Of a DNA stretch of 64,000 bases, positions 46,584 through 56,504 are shown piece after piece (positions within the stretch are counted from its first letter, which is position 1; every line of letters begins with the position of its first letter). The notes beneath the pieces were generated by a model that was not told the DNA's origin, made no database searches, and saw only the letters and a list, made by a program, of their open reading frames with translations. Location of the stretch: assembly GCA_016717705.1 (NCBI GenBank), contig JADKFD010000008.1, positions 1 through 64,000 of the forward strand, given 5' to 3'. Source of the stretch: Rhodanobacteraceae bacterium (GTDB lineage: Bacteria; Pseudomonadota; Gammaproteobacteria; Xanthomonadales; SZUA-5). A program made the position numbers and the translations under genes.

Positions 46584-48248
46584 ATGATGACCACCCTCTC
46601 CCCCGTCGAAACCATCAAGGCCAATAGCCGCTTTCTGCGCGGCACGCTGGTCGAGAGCCTGGCCGATGCCCACACCGGCGGCCTGCGCGAGCCGGACCAG
46701 ACGCTGCTCAAGTTCCACGGCAGCTACCAGCAGGACGACCGCGATCTGCGCGAGGAGCGCGCCGAGGCCAAGCTGGAGCCGGCGCACTCGTTCATGATCC
46801 GCACGCGCACGCCGGGCGGCGTGGTCACGCCGGCGCAGTGGCTGGCCTTCGATGCGATCGCGCGGCGCTACGGCGGCGGCAGCCTGCGCCTGACCACGCG
46901 CCAGGCGATCCAGTTGCACGGCGTGATCAAGCGCGAGCTCAAATCCACGCTGCAGGCGATCAACCAGACGCTGATCGACACCATCGCCGCCTGCGGCGAC
47001 GTCAATCGCAATGTGCTGGTGTCGGCCAATCCGGTCGACAGCGACGCGCATCGGATCGTCTATGCCGACGCCGTGGCGTTGTCCGAAGCGCTGCTGCCGG
47101 CAACGCGCGCCTATCACGAGATCTGGCTCGACGAGCAGCCGGTCGCCGGCACGCCCGAGGTGGAGCCGCTGTACGGGCCGACCTATCTGCCGCGCAAGTT
47201 CAAGACCGCCTTCGTGCTGCCGCCGCAGAACGATGTCGACATCCATGCGCACGATCTGGGCTTTGTCGCCATCGTCGTCGACGGTGTGGTGGCCGGCTAC
47301 AACGTACTGGTCGGCGGCGGCCTCGGCACCACCCACGGCGACGCGCGCACCTATGCGCGCGCGGCCAGCGTGCTCGGCTACGTGCCGCGCGGTCAGGAAA
47401 TCGAAGTCGCCAAGGCCGTGCTGACCACCCAGCGCGATCATGGCAGCCGCGAAGATCGGCGCCTCAGTCGCCTCAAGTACACCATCGATCGGTTGGGTCT
47501 GGATTGGTTCCGTGGTGAAGTCGAGCAGCGCAGTGGCGTCAAGTTCGCGCCGGCAAAGGCAGTGCGCTTCACGTCGCGCGGTGACCGCTTCGGCTGGACG
47601 CGCGGCGTCGACGGCAACTGGCATCTGACCCTGCGCCTGGTCGCCGGACGCATTGCCGACCGCAGTGAGGCCTCGCTGCTCTCCGCGCTGCGCCAACTGG
47701 CGCAAGTCCACCAGGGCGATTTCCGCATCACCGCCAACCAGAATCTGGTGGTAGCGGGCATCAGCCCGGAGGCGCGCCCGGAGATCGAGCGCATCTTCAT
47801 CGAAACCGGGCTGGCCGCGCTGCTCGAACGCAGCCCGGTCGAACTGAACGCACTGGCCTGCGTGGCGCTGCCGACCTGCCCGTTGGCGATGGCCGAGGCG
47901 GAGCGCTATTTGCCGCGTTTCAGCGCACAGGTGCAATCCCTGCTGGCGCGCCACGGCGTGCCCGAGGAAGTGCTGTCCCTGCGTATTTCCGGCTGCCCGA
48001 ACGGCTGTTCGCGCCCCTTCCTCGCCGAGGTCGCGCTGGTCGGCAAAGCACCCGGGCGCTACAACCTGCATCTGGGCGGCGACGCTTTCGGCGTGCGACT
48101 CAATCGCTTGTATCGCGAGAACATCGACGAGGCGGAGATTCTCGCCGTGCTCGATCGCAGTTTCGGCCGCTGGCGGCTGGAGCGCGGCAGCGCCGAGGCT
48201 TTTGGCGACTACGCCGATCGCGTGTTGCTGGCGGAGGTGGCGCCATGA
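46584..48248 (+). CDS. cysI: Sulfite reductase hemoprotein beta subunit CysI
   Basis: A 554-residue enzyme that reduces sulfite to sulfide with six electrons, using sirohaem and a [4Fe-4S] cluster. It has the two-repeat layout of the family: TTRQAIQLHGVIKRELK and the second-half RITANQNLVVAGI. Cluster cysteines are in CVALPTCPLAMAEAERYLP (C-x5-C) and SGCPNGCSRPFLAE (C-x3-C). The start at 46584 (MMTTLSPVETIK) was chosen because the frame further upstream runs through the repeat. The end overlaps cysH (ATGA). Confidence 0.94.
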   Translation: MMTTLSPVETIKANSRFLRGTLVESLADAHTGGLREPDQTLLKFHGSYQQDDRDLREERAEAKLEPAHSFMIRTRTPGGVVTPAQWLAFDAIARRYGGGSLRLTTRQAIQLHGVIKRELKSTLQAINQTLIDTIAACGDVNRNVLVSANPVDSDAHRIVYADAVALSEALLPATRAYHEIWLDEQPVAGTPEVEPLYGPTYLPRKFKTAFVLPPQNDVDIHAHDLGFVAIVVDGVVAGYNVLVGGGLGTTHGDARTYARAASVLGYVPRGQEIEVAKAVLTTQRDHGSREDRRLSRLKYTIDRLGLDWFRGEVEQRSGVKFAPAKAVRFTSRGDRFGWTRGVDGNWHLTLRLVAGRIADRSEASLLSALRQLAQVHQGDFRITANQNLVVAGISPEARPEIERIFIETGLAALLERSPVELNALACVALPTCPLAMAEAERYLPRFSAQVQSLLARHGVPEEVLSLRISGCPNGCSRPFLAEVALVGKAPGRYNLHLGGDAFGVRLNRLYRENIDEAEILAVLDRSFGRWRLERGSAEAFGDYADRVLLAEVAP

Positions 48249-48943
48249 GCGTGGTGCCGGTGACCAACACCGTCAACGAGGCCGATTTCGTCCGCCTGGA
48301 TGCCGGGGCGCGCGTCGACCTGGCCCTGCGCACGCTGCCCGGCGCGCACGCGCTCAGTTCCAGCTTCGGTGCCCAGGCGGCGGTGATGCTGCATCTGGTC
48401 AACGAGCGCGCACCCGGCATCCCGGTGATCCTGGTCGACACCGGCTATCTGTTCCCCGAGACCTACCAGTTCATCGACGCGCTGATCGATCGCCTGAAGC
48501 TGAATCTGCACGTCTATCGTGCCGCCACCAGCACCAGCTGGCAGGAAGCGCGCCACGGCAAGCTGTGGGAGCAGGGCGTCGACGGCCTGGAGCGCTACAA
48601 CCAGATCAACAAGGTCGAGCCGATGCAGCGCGCGCTCAACGAGTTGCGCGTCGGCACCTGGTTCGCCGGGCTGCGCCGCAGTCAGGCGAGCACGCGCAGC
48701 GACACACCGTTCCTGGACTGGCGCAAGGGCCGCGCCAAGGTGCACCCGATCGCCGACTGGAGCGACCGCGACGTATTCGCCTACCTCAATCGCCACAAGT
48801 TGCCGTACCACCCGCTGTGGGCGCGCGGTTATGTGTCGATCGGCGATACCCACTCCACGGTGCCGCTGGGATTTGGCATGCGCGAGGAAGACACCCGCTT
48901 CGGCGGCGTCAAGCGCGAGTGCGGGCTGCATACGGAGCTGTAG
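48245..48943 (+). CDS. cysH: Phosphoadenylyl-sulfate reductase CysH
   Basis: A 232-residue thioredoxin-dependent enzyme that reduces PAPS to sulfite. Visible: SSSFGAQAAVMLHLV (nucleotide binding), VDTGYLFPETYQF, GLRRSQASTR and the catalytic Cys in the C-terminal KRECGLHTEL. The lack of extra CC pairs suggests the PAPS, non-cluster type. The start overlaps the cysI stop by four bases. Its TAG stop is within a GTAG repeat foot. Confidence 0.94.
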   Translation: MSVVPVTNTVNEADFVRLDAGARVDLALRTLPGAHALSSSFGAQAAVMLHLVNERAPGIPVILVDTGYLFPETYQFIDALIDRLKLNLHVYRAATSTSWQEARHGKLWEQGVDGLERYNQINKVEPMQRALNELRVGTWFAGLRRSQASTRSDTPFLDWRKGRAKVHPIADWSDRDVFAYLNRHKLPYHPLWARGYVSIGDTHSTVPLGFGMREEDTRFGGVKRECGLHTEL

Positions 48944-49016
48944 CTTCATCGCGCTCACCGGCGCCCGGGTCGCACGCGAAGGGCGCGGTGAGCCAGAGCG
49001 CAATCACGGGCTCGGG
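48940..49016. repeat. Family C half-palindrome after cysH
   Basis: GTAGCTTCATCGCGCTCACC then GGCGCGGTGAGCCAGAGCGC; this matches the inner part of the tandem pair at 44.4 kb. It overlaps the apparent C-terminus of the cysB-like gene. Confidence 0.6.
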
Positions 49017-50064
49017 CCCCCACACGAGCCCCGGCGGGGATCCGCTCCACAGAAGCGCCTATGCGCTGAGAGTCTCGGGCCACGCTGGCGGGTTCGGACT
49101 CCCGAGCGCCCGCATACCAACCCGGCTCCGCAAACGCCGGCTTCTCCAGCCCCGCCAACACCCGCCGCAGCGCCGCCAGGTCCAGTTGCGGCGCCAGTCC
49201 GTGCAGCAACTCCAGCGTGTAGTCGCGCGGCACGCGATTGGCGGGCAGCAGGGCGTAGGTGGTGCACGGCGCCACCGACATTTCCAGCGGAATCGCGCGC
49301 ACGCTGGCCGGCAGGTCGCGGGTGGCCAAGTCGGCGACGATGCCGATGCCGATCCCTTGTTCGACATAGGTGCGGATCAGTTCGGCGTCGCTGGCGGTGA
49401 CCGCGTACTCGGGGTGCAGTCCCTGATCGGCGAAGGCGTCGGCCAGCGAGGAACCCGGGCGCAGCGTCGACGGATAGACCAGCAGCGGATACGCCGCCAG
49501 ATCTGCCAGCCGCAAGATCGGTCGGTCGGCGAGCAGGTGATCGCGCGGCAGCAGTGCGACGCGGCGCCAGCGGAACAGCGGCACCGCCAGGCCCGCTTCC
49601 GGCGGCAGGCCGGCGCTGCTGGAGAGCGCGACATCGACATCGCCACTGCCCAGCGCCTCGACGATGCGCGCCGGGTCGGTGGTCTCGATGGCCAGATGCA
49701 CGCGCGGATAGCGCCGGCGCAACTCGCCCAGCGCCTCGGGCAACACGAAGCGCGCCAGCGTGTGCGTGCACACCAGACGCAGCTGGCCCTCGGTCTCGGC
49801 GCGGGTGTTGGCGGCAAAGGCGCGGATGCTGCGCGCCTGATCGACGATCAGCCGTGCGCGCGCCGCCACCTCGGCGCCGAGCTCGGTCAGGCCGGTCAGG
49901 CGCTTGCCGTTGCGCAGGAACACCGGGAAGCCCAGTTCATCCTCCAGCGCCTTGAGCTGCTTGGACAGTCCCGGCTGCGTCGCATGCACGCGCTCGGCGG
50001 CGACGGTGAGATTGAGACCGGCATCGACGATGGCGATCAGATGCCGCAGCTGGATCAGGGTCAT
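48955..50064 (-). CDS. LysR-type regulator, CysB/Cbl-like
   Basis: A LysR-family regulator placed between cysJIH and cysG. The N-terminal helix-turn-helix MTLIQLRHLIAIVDAGLN, VHATQPGLSKQLKALEDELG and FLRNGKRLTGLTELG closely match CysB. The effector domain follows (about 90-300). CysB proteins sense O-acetylserine and activate cys genes, so this is the probable local regulator. The start at 50064 gives the usual N-terminus. The reading is 369 residues against about 324 in CysB; the last 40 or so residues run into a family C repeat and are probably not native. Confidence 0.87.
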   Translation of the reverse strand: MTLIQLRHLIAIVDAGLNLTVAAERVHATQPGLSKQLKALEDELGFPVFLRNGKRLTGLTELGAEVAARARLIVDQARSIRAFAANTRAETEGQLRLVCTHTLARFVLPEALGELRRRYPRVHLAIETTDPARIVEALGSGDVDVALSSSAGLPPEAGLAVPLFRWRRVALLPRDHLLADRPILRLADLAAYPLLVYPSTLRPGSSLADAFADQGLHPEYAVTASDAELIRTYVEQGIGIGIVADLATRDLPASVRAIPLEMSVAPCTTYALLPANRVPRDYTLELLHGLAPQLDLAALRRVLAGLEKPAFAEPGWYAGARESEPASVARDSQRIGASVERIPAGARVGARARDCALAHRALRVRPGRR

Positions 50065-50081
50065 GGCCAGTTTCGAATTGC

Positions 50082-50105
50082 GGACGTTTAGACGTCCAGA
50101 CGGCT
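50082..50105. promoter_or_regulatory. Three tandem AGACGTCT-like octamers before the cysB-like gene
   Basis: GGACGTTT, AGACGTCC and AGACGGCT lie head to tail with no gap, 18 bases upstream of the cysB-like start. Matches to AGACGTCT are 6, 7 and 7 of 8. The first two also form the dyad GGACGT-TTAG-ACGTCC. Head-to-tail octamers are how MetJ sites are arranged in enterobacteria; the protein bound here is unknown. Confidence 0.6.
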
Positions 50106-50149
50106 GGAGTGTAGTTCGATATTCGTGGAGCGGGCAAGGCGGGGCCGGT

Positions 50150-50299
50150 TGCCGGATTGCGGATTTCGGTTGTCGGTGCAAAGCCAGAGCCATCGCGCGC
50201 GAGCGCGCTCCTACAAATCCTGCGTGGATTCGCTACGAAGTTGTAGGAGCGCGCTCGCGCGCGATGCCCTTCAACCCACAACCGACAACCAACAACCGA
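50150..50299. repeat. Nested palindrome: family R pair inside GTTGTCGG arms
   Basis: A family R pair (about 50189-50267, loop CCTGCGTGGATTCGC) is enclosed by outer arms of other sequence: TTTCGGTTGTCGG (50164-50176) and CCGACAACCAACAACCG (50282-50298). The same outer text surrounds a family R unit near 61.4 kb. Confidence 0.82.
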
Positions 50300-50342
50300 T
50301 ATACCCGCCAGGCATAAGCTCACACCCGGCGGTCATTTCAAT

Positions 50343-50358
50343 AGACGTCTATACGTCC
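50343..50358. promoter_or_regulatory. Two tandem AGACGTCT-like octamers before cysG
   Basis: AGACGTCT (50343-50350, exact) is followed directly by ATACGTCC (6 of 8). TAGACGTCTA at 50342-50351 is the same 10-base palindrome as before cysJ. The array ends 37 bases before the chosen cysG start. Confidence 0.6.
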
Positions 50359-50395
50359 ATAAGCTGGGGCTGTCGAAATCTCCGTGGTGCGTCCC

Positions 50396-51817
50396 GTGAA
50401 TCTCTATCCGGTGTTTGCCGACCTGCACGGCAGAAAGGTGCTGGTGATCGGCGCTGGCACGGTGGCCGAGCGCAAGATCGGCATGTTGCTGCGTGCCGGC
50501 GCCCTCGTCGACGTGGTTGCCACGCGCCTGAACCCGGCGCTGCTGGCACTCAAGCAGAGCGGACAGTTGCAGCATCGTGCGCTGCAGTTCACGCCGCAGC
50601 AGTTGGACAGCGCCTGGCTGGTGGTCGCCGCCACCGACGATGTGGCACTGAACCGGCGCGTGGCGGAAGCCGCTGCGCTGCGGCAGAAATGGGTCAATGT
50701 GGTCGACGATGTTGCGCTGTCGAGCTTCCAGGTGCCGGCGGTGATCGACCGCTCGCCGCTGGTCATCGCGGTGTCCTCGGGCGGCAGCGCGCCGATGCTG
50801 GCGCGGCTGGTGCGCGAGCGGCTGGAGCGCGCTCTGGCGCCCTCGCTGGGCACGCTGGCCGGACTGCTCGACCGCTGGCGCGGGCGCATCCGCAGCGCCT
50901 TGCCGGATCTGGCGCAACGCCGCGGCTACTACGACCGATTGCTGCACGGCGCGGTGCCGGCATTGGTCGACGCGGGGCAACTCGACGAGGCCGAGCGAGA
51001 GGTGACGCGCACGCTGGCCACGCCGACTGCGCCAACGCGCGGCCGCGTGCTGCTGGTCGGCGCCGGCCCCGGCGCCGCCGGCCTGCTGACGCTGGATGCG
51101 CTGCGCGCGCTGCAGCAGGCCGACGTGATCCTGCATGATCGCCTGGTCAGCGCCGAAGTGCTGGACCTGGCGCGGCGCGATGCGCAGCGCATCGAGGTCG
51201 GCAAGTCTGGCCGCGGCCCGAGTACCGGTCAGGACGAAATCCACCGCCTGCTGATTGAACACGCGCGTGCCGGCCAGGTCGTCGTGCGCCTCAAGGGCGG
51301 CGATCCCTTCGTATTCGGCCGCGGCGGCGAAGAACTCGAAGCCCTGCGCGCGGCCGGCATCGACTACGCGGTGATCCCCGGCATCACCGCGGCGGTGGCC
51401 TGCGCCGCCTACGCCGGCATCCCGCTGACCCATCGCGATCACGCGCAATCGGTGCGTCTGGTCACCGCGCACTGCGCGCGCTCGGCCGACAGCCTCGACT
51501 GGCAGGCGCTGGCGCAGGAACGCCAGACGCTCGCCGTGTACATGGGCGGCGCCCAGTTCGACGTGCTGCGCGACAAGCTGATCGCTCATGGTCGCGCCGC
51601 CAGCACGCCGGTGGCCCTGGTCGAGAACGGCTCGCGCAGCAACCAGCGGGTGATCGTCGGCAGCCTGGACCAACTGCCTGAACTGGCGCGCAGCCATCAG
51701 GTGCAGTCGCCCGTGCTGCTGTACGTCGGCGAGGTCGCGGCACTGGCGACGCAGCTGGGGTGGTTCGGGGCGGGCGTGGAAAGTGGCATACCGGTGGTGT
51801 TGGCGCAGGCCGCGTGA
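50396..51817 (+). CDS. cysG: Sirohaem synthase CysG
   Basis: A 473-residue trifunctional enzyme that makes sirohaem, the cofactor of CysI, from uroporphyrinogen III. The N-terminal dehydrogenase/ferrochelatase half has VLVIGAGTVAERKIG and VVAATDDVALNRRVA. The C-terminal methyltransferase half (from about 215) has VLLVGAGPGAAGLLTLDALR, VRLKGGDPFVFGRGGEE and VIPGITAAVACAAYAGIP. I prefer the GTG at 50396 because homologs begin near MNLYPVFADL; GTG codons at 50384 and 50387 are alternatives. Confidence 0.94.
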   Translation: MNLYPVFADLHGRKVLVIGAGTVAERKIGMLLRAGALVDVVATRLNPALLALKQSGQLQHRALQFTPQQLDSAWLVVAATDDVALNRRVAEAAALRQKWVNVVDDVALSSFQVPAVIDRSPLVIAVSSGGSAPMLARLVRERLERALAPSLGTLAGLLDRWRGRIRSALPDLAQRRGYYDRLLHGAVPALVDAGQLDEAEREVTRTLATPTAPTRGRVLLVGAGPGAAGLLTLDALRALQQADVILHDRLVSAEVLDLARRDAQRIEVGKSGRGPSTGQDEIHRLLIEHARAGQVVVRLKGGDPFVFGRGGEELEALRAAGIDYAVIPGITAAVACAAYAGIPLTHRDHAQSVRLVTAHCARSADSLDWQALAQERQTLAVYMGGAQFDVLRDKLIAHGRAASTPVALVENGSRSNQRVIVGSLDQLPELARSHQVQSPVLLYVGEVAALATQLGWFGAGVESGIPVVLAQAA

Positions 51818-51853
51818 TCTGTCGCTTTCGCGCGGCAAAGCGTCGCAACGCCA

Positions 51854-51952
51854 GGAGATGAAAGGCGGGGCAAGGGCAGAGAAGTCCAGTCCACGGCACG
51901 TGTTGGGCCGTGCGGCGAGGCTTCCCCCCGCCCTTGCCCCTTCTTCATCTCC
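51854..51952. repeat. Palindrome with purine-rich arms (family E, copy 1)
   Basis: Arms GGAGATGAAAGGCGGGGCAA... (51854-51877) and GCCCTTGCCCCTTCTTCATC... (51930-51952). The loop holds GTCCACG, nine variable bases, then GGCCGTGCGGCGAGG, which is shared with copy 2 at 59.6 kb. Confidence 0.75.
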
Positions 51953-52001
51953 ATAAATACGTTTGGTTACGGTACGCTCCGGTGATACGTGCTACACCCC
52001 C

Positions 52002-52015
52002 CTGACCCCGATCAA
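52002..52015. promoter_or_regulatory. Possible FNR/ANR box before hemN
   Basis: CTGACCCCGATCAA matches TTGAT-N4-ATCAA at 8 of 10 defined positions; the right half is exact. It is centred about 43 bases before the hemN start. Oxygen-independent hemN is commonly controlled by FNR/ANR. Confidence 0.35.
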
Positions 52016-52050
52016 GCGCCGACGGGCCTTCGCGGCTTAGACTTGCGCCC

Positions 52051-53441
52051 ATGGATACTCGATTCGATGCCGAACTGATTCGCCGCTACGACCGTCCGGG
52101 GCCGCGCTATACCTCGTACCCGACGGCGCCGCAATTCCATACCGGTTTCAGCGCCGCGGACTATGCCGCGAGGCGCGCCGCAGCAATGCCAGCGGGCGGC
52201 CGCTGTCCTTGTACCTGCACGTGCCCTACTGCCGGTCGAGCTGCTACTACTGCGGCTGCAACCGCATCATCACGCGCAATCGCGAACGCGGCCGCGCCTA
52301 TCTCGACCGTCTGCTGGTTGAAATAGCACTGCAGGCCGAACTGTTCGACCGCAGCCGCCCGGTCAACCAGTTGCACTTTGGCGGCGGCACGCCGACCTAT
52401 TACACGCCCGACGAACTCGGCGAAATCTTCGCCGCGCTCGACGCCGGCTTTGGCATGCAGCGCGGGCCGGAGCGCGACTACGGCATCGAGATCGACCCGC
52501 GCACCGCCGATCCGAAGGCGCTGCGCGCGCTGGTCGACCTGGGCATCAACCGCATCAGCCTGGGCGTGCAGGATTTCGATGCCAAGGTGCAGCAGGCGGT
52601 CAACCGCATCCAGTCGGTCGAGGAGACCGAGCGCCTGGTGGTCGAGGCGCGCAGCGTCGGCATCCGCTCGATCAATTTCGACCTGATCTACGGTCTGCCG
52701 CACCAGCACGTCGAGAGCTTCGATCGCACGCTCGACACGGTACTGACCTTGCGGCCCGACCGCATCGCCGCCTATTCCTACGCGCACCTGCCGGAACTGT
52801 TCAAATCGCAGGCGGTGATGGACGCGGCGACCATGCCCAGCGCCGACACCAAGATGGCCTTGCTCGAGCTCACCATCGAGCGCCTGACCGCGGCCGGCTA
52901 TGTGCACATCGGCATGGACCATTTCGCGCTGCCCGAGGACGAACTGGCGCGCGCGCAGATCGATGGCAGCCTGCAGCGCAACTTCCAGGGCTACACCACG
53001 CACGGCGGCTGCGATCTGGTCGCCTTCGGCATGAGTTCGATCGGCCAGGTCGGCGAGATCTACGCGCAGAACGAGAAGCACGAAATCCCCTACCTGCACG
53101 CCATCGACGAGCGCCGCCTGCCGATCATGCGCGGGCTGGTCACCGATGCCGACGATCGCCTGCGCCGCGAAGTGATCGGCCAGATCATGTGCTTCGGGCG
53201 CCTCGACTACGCCGCCTTCGGCGCCCGCCACGGCATCGATTTCAAGGACTATTTCGCCGCCTCGCTGGCGCGCCTGGAGCAGCCCGAGCGCGATGGCCTG
53301 GTGGAGCTGGGTGCGAACGCGCTGACCATCACGCCGGCGGGCGCCATGCTGCTGCGCATCATCGCCATCGCCTTCGACGCTTACCTCACCGGCGACAAGC
53401 AGGCTGCCGCAGCGCCGGCGAAGTTCTCGCGCGTGGTCTAG
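52051..53441 (+). CDS. hemN: Oxygen-independent coproporphyrinogen III dehydrogenase HemN, one frameshift
   Basis: Radical SAM enzyme that oxidatively decarboxylates coproporphyrinogen III in haem synthesis without oxygen. The start at 52051 gives MDTRFDAELIRRYDRPGPRY and TSYPTAPQFH, the usual N-terminus. The frame changes near 52165-52190, after which SNASGRPLSLYLHVPYC continues. The radical SAM cluster motif is CRSSCYYCGC, followed by HFGGGTPTYY, INFDLIYGLPHQ, GMDHFALPEDELA and NFQGYTT. Full length is about 463 residues, as in E. coli. The break is probably an assembly indel. Confidence 0.92.
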
Positions 53442-53447
53442 AGGGCT

Positions 53448-53563
53448 GGGTCGCCCCTGGCGGTGCGCCTGTTGGCGCATCGAACGCGGGACGCGGTCAC
53501 GTTGGCGGGCAGCGCAGCTGCTTGGCGCCAGGCAGCCGGTCCGGCGCAGACAACGTGACCTAC
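53448..53563. repeat. Module M plus a decayed family A palindrome (copy 5)
   Basis: Module M (53448-53484, ending GCGCATCGAAC) precedes GGTCACGTTG (53495-53504) and CAACGTGACCTAC (53551-53563). The inner parts no longer pair well. Confidence 0.7.
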
Positions 53564-53585
53564 TTTCAAAGCCGGGTCTGCAGGT

Positions 53586-55966
53586 CTACTCGAACCCACC
53601 CTGCCAGCCACCGCCGAAAATACCCAGGCCGGCTGCCTGCACCCGGTAGACGTCCGGCACCTGTCCGTTGAGGTCGGTGGGCAGCAACGGTGCATTGCTG
53701 CTGAAGTACAGCGCGGTGCCGTCGTAGCCCAGCATCTGCCCGGGACTCAAGCTACCGAGCACGCTCGGCGGCAGGGCCCAGGTTTCCCGCAGGATGTCGA
53801 AGATGCCGACGATCTGCGTGCCAGTGGCGGTGGTGGTCAGCGTGCCAATGTAGCGACCGTTGCCACTGAAGCTGAACGATTCGATGTAAGTCGGCGCCAG
53901 CCACAGGTCTGAAATCGTTCGCGCCGTGCCGGTCTGGCGATCGATGATGGCGATGTGCGCACTCGGCGTGTAGTAGTGGTACGCGACAAATCGCGCATCC
54001 GCCGACAACGCTGCATTGGCTGCGATGGGCAAGCCAGTGCCAGCTCCAATGCACTCGCGTTGCAGCGTGGCAAGGTCGATGCCGACGAGACGGCAGCTTT
54101 CACCCAGACCGCTGGCGTAGGCGATCACACTGGCGAAATGGCCGCGTGGCGCCAACGAGGTCAGATAGGTGACCTGATCAAGTCCGCCGGGTACGTCCGG
54201 CAGGGCCAGTCGTGTGCTGTGGTTGACGCGATCGCGCACGTGGATTTGCGGAACTTCGTAGCTGCCCGGGGCCAGCGTGCTGGCCCAGGATGAGAACACG
54301 ATGAAGCGACCGTCGTCGCTGACCCCTGCCGCTGCCTGGGCGTCGAATTCGGTATCCGCCTGGGCGCCGGCGGTGGAGACGTTGACCAGCTCGATCGATC
54401 CCAGCGTGCGATCGATCAGAAACAGATCGCATTGGCCATTGATGTCGCCCGCGACCAGATTGCTTGCGCACGAGCGCACCAGCACGTAGCGACCGTCCTG
54501 GCTGATGTCCATATGGAATGTATCGCCATTGGGCTGCAGCGCGAGCTCCGCCAGCACGTTGCTGGTGGTTCCCGTCAACCGGTTGCGCAGGTAGACGCCG
54601 ACGGCCGCATCAAGCTCCAGCGGATTGTCGATCAGGTTGGACGCCAGGGAAGAGAAGGCGACGAGATTGCCGCCCTGGGCCTCACTGCGGCCGGAGCCCC
54701 CATTCAGGAACGAGCCGCCGTTGCTGCCCGGCACCAGGTCCGGCAGCGCCGGCGCGACCACCTGCGCGGCAGGCCAGCGGCCGGCGAGACATGCACATCG
54801 ACCAAGTGTTGAGATCACCGAGGGCGGCGGCCTGGTCGCCATGATGACGGCGCCCGTGTCAGTCACCGCATGGGTCTGGAAGCTCAGTTCATCGGCGCGC
54901 GCGGCGTAGGTGTCGGCCAGCGAACGTCGCTCGTACCAACTGGTCCAGGTGCTAGGCGTGGCGCCATCGGCGAGGCGCTCGTAAGCGAAATGCTGCGCAT
55001 TGGCGGACATCAGCAGCTGGCTGGACGAGTTGAACGCTGCCGGCGCGGCATGCCGCGATATGAGGTCGATGCTGCCGATGCTGAGGTTGCGGCGATAGAC
55101 CTCACCGGCGACGGTGGGTTCGGCCAGCAGATTGGTGGCCCCGGAAATGAAGCCGAGGTACTGGCAGCTGCCGTCAAGCTTGAAGTCCAGGGTGGTGCAG
55201 TCGGGCGCGGCGCCGGACGTCGCCGTGTCGCCCCAGACCTCAACTTGGGTCTGCAGATTGCGCACGCGCGTCCGTTTCAGCGGCGCGTAGTCGGCATAGG
55301 CGATGCACTGGCCGTTGCGCGACAGCTCCACGCGCCGCTCGGACAGCGCTGCAAATGACGTGACCGGCAGCGCGCTGACGCCGCTGCTGCTCCAGTCGAC
55401 CACCAGGATGCGCGCGCGCTGGCCCCGGCAATCCAGTCGTTCGCTTCATCGACGAAGACCATCGTGTTGCCGTCGCCGCTCAGGCTGGTGGTGCCGGCAT
55501 CGAAAACTGCGCCCAGCAGGGCGATGCGCGCGATGGCGCCGCTCTGCATGTCCTTGCGGAAGAAGTCTGCGTGCCCATTGGCGTCGCCGGCAACCAGGTT
55601 GCTCGCTTGCGACACAAAAACGACATAGCGGCCGTCATTGCTGATGCCCACCACGTCGCTGGCGGCGCCATTGGCCGCCTGCAGGGTGGAGCGCGAGGCC
55701 AGCACCTGGCTGCCGACGCTGCGATCGACCACGAAGACGTCGGCGTGGCCATTGTCGTCACCCTCGACGAGGTTGGACGCCAGGGACAGGTACGCAACCC
55801 AGCGGCCATCGTCCGACGCGACCGGCCGGTAAGTTGCCGTTGTGCGGCATGCTGGCCGCAAACGCCGGAACAGAAATCTGCTCGATGGTCTGGGCCCTGA
55901 CCAGGTTGCCCAGAAGACGCCCGAAACCATTCCGATCGACTGCACAATCCTTGTGACACCGCGCAT
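53586..55966 (-). CDS. Secreted PD40/TolB-like propeller protein, frameshifted
   Basis: An exported beta-propeller of about 790 residues when joined. Repeats of the PD40 type are seen in both readings: VASDDGRWVAYLSLASNLV, ISNDGRYVVFVSQASNLVAG, ISQDGRYVLVRSCASNLVAG, VSDDGRFIVFSSWASTLAPG, and SGNGRYIGTL. The pieces change frame at a GC dinucleotide run near 55408-55418, and at least once in the first 60 codons (about 55835-55910), where a mature start like AQTIEQISVPAF lies in another frame. The protein ends IFGGGWQGGFE, a short tail of a kind common on secreted proteins of this group. Function unknown. Confidence 0.72.
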
Positions 55967-56131
55967 CAGTTCATTCCGTTGGGACCATTCCGGCCATGAT
56001 ACCTTGCTTCACAATGGGCGCTGAGGTCACGTTGCCGTCACCGTCTGGCCGCGGCAACGCGCTCTTGACACCCCGCAACGCCGTGAACCTGATAATTTCC
56101 GGCATCTGTCACTGCCGTGGAATCCGCCCCC

Positions 56132-56449
56132 ATGAAGTTCTCGACAATCGCCGTCATCACCTGCCTGCTCGCCACCAGCGCCTGCACCTGGGTCAAACTG
56201 GAGAAGAACGGCGCCATCGTGCGCGTCGCCGGCGCCAGCGAGACGCTGAGCGGATGTACCTTCAAGGGCGACATCACCACGACGGTGACCAATCGCGTGG
56301 TCGGCGTCGAGCGCAACTCGATCAAGGTGGCCGATGAACTGGAGACGCTGGCGCGCAACGAGGCGGCAACGCTGGGCGCCAATGTGATCAAGCCGAAGGG
56401 AGCGCCGGTGGCGGGTGAGCAGAGTTTCACCGCGCACCTGTGCCTGTAG
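56132..56449 (+). CDS. DUF4156 domain lipoprotein
   Basis: A 105-residue lipoprotein with signal MKFSTIAVITCLLATSAC. The mature part has LSGCTFKGDITTTV and ends TAHLCL, with two cysteines that may form a disulfide as in the RcsF-like DUF4156 fold. A GTG five codons upstream is an alternative start. Function unknown. Confidence 0.78.
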   Translation: MKFSTIAVITCLLATSACTWVKLEKNGAIVRVAGASETLSGCTFKGDITTTVTNRVVGVERNSIKVADELETLARNEAATLGANVIKPKGAPVAGEQSFTAHLCL

Positions 56450-56504
56450 TGTCGAGTAGCCTCTGAACCGTTCTCGCATCGGAGGGTGCGAGAGCCGCAG
56501 ATGG

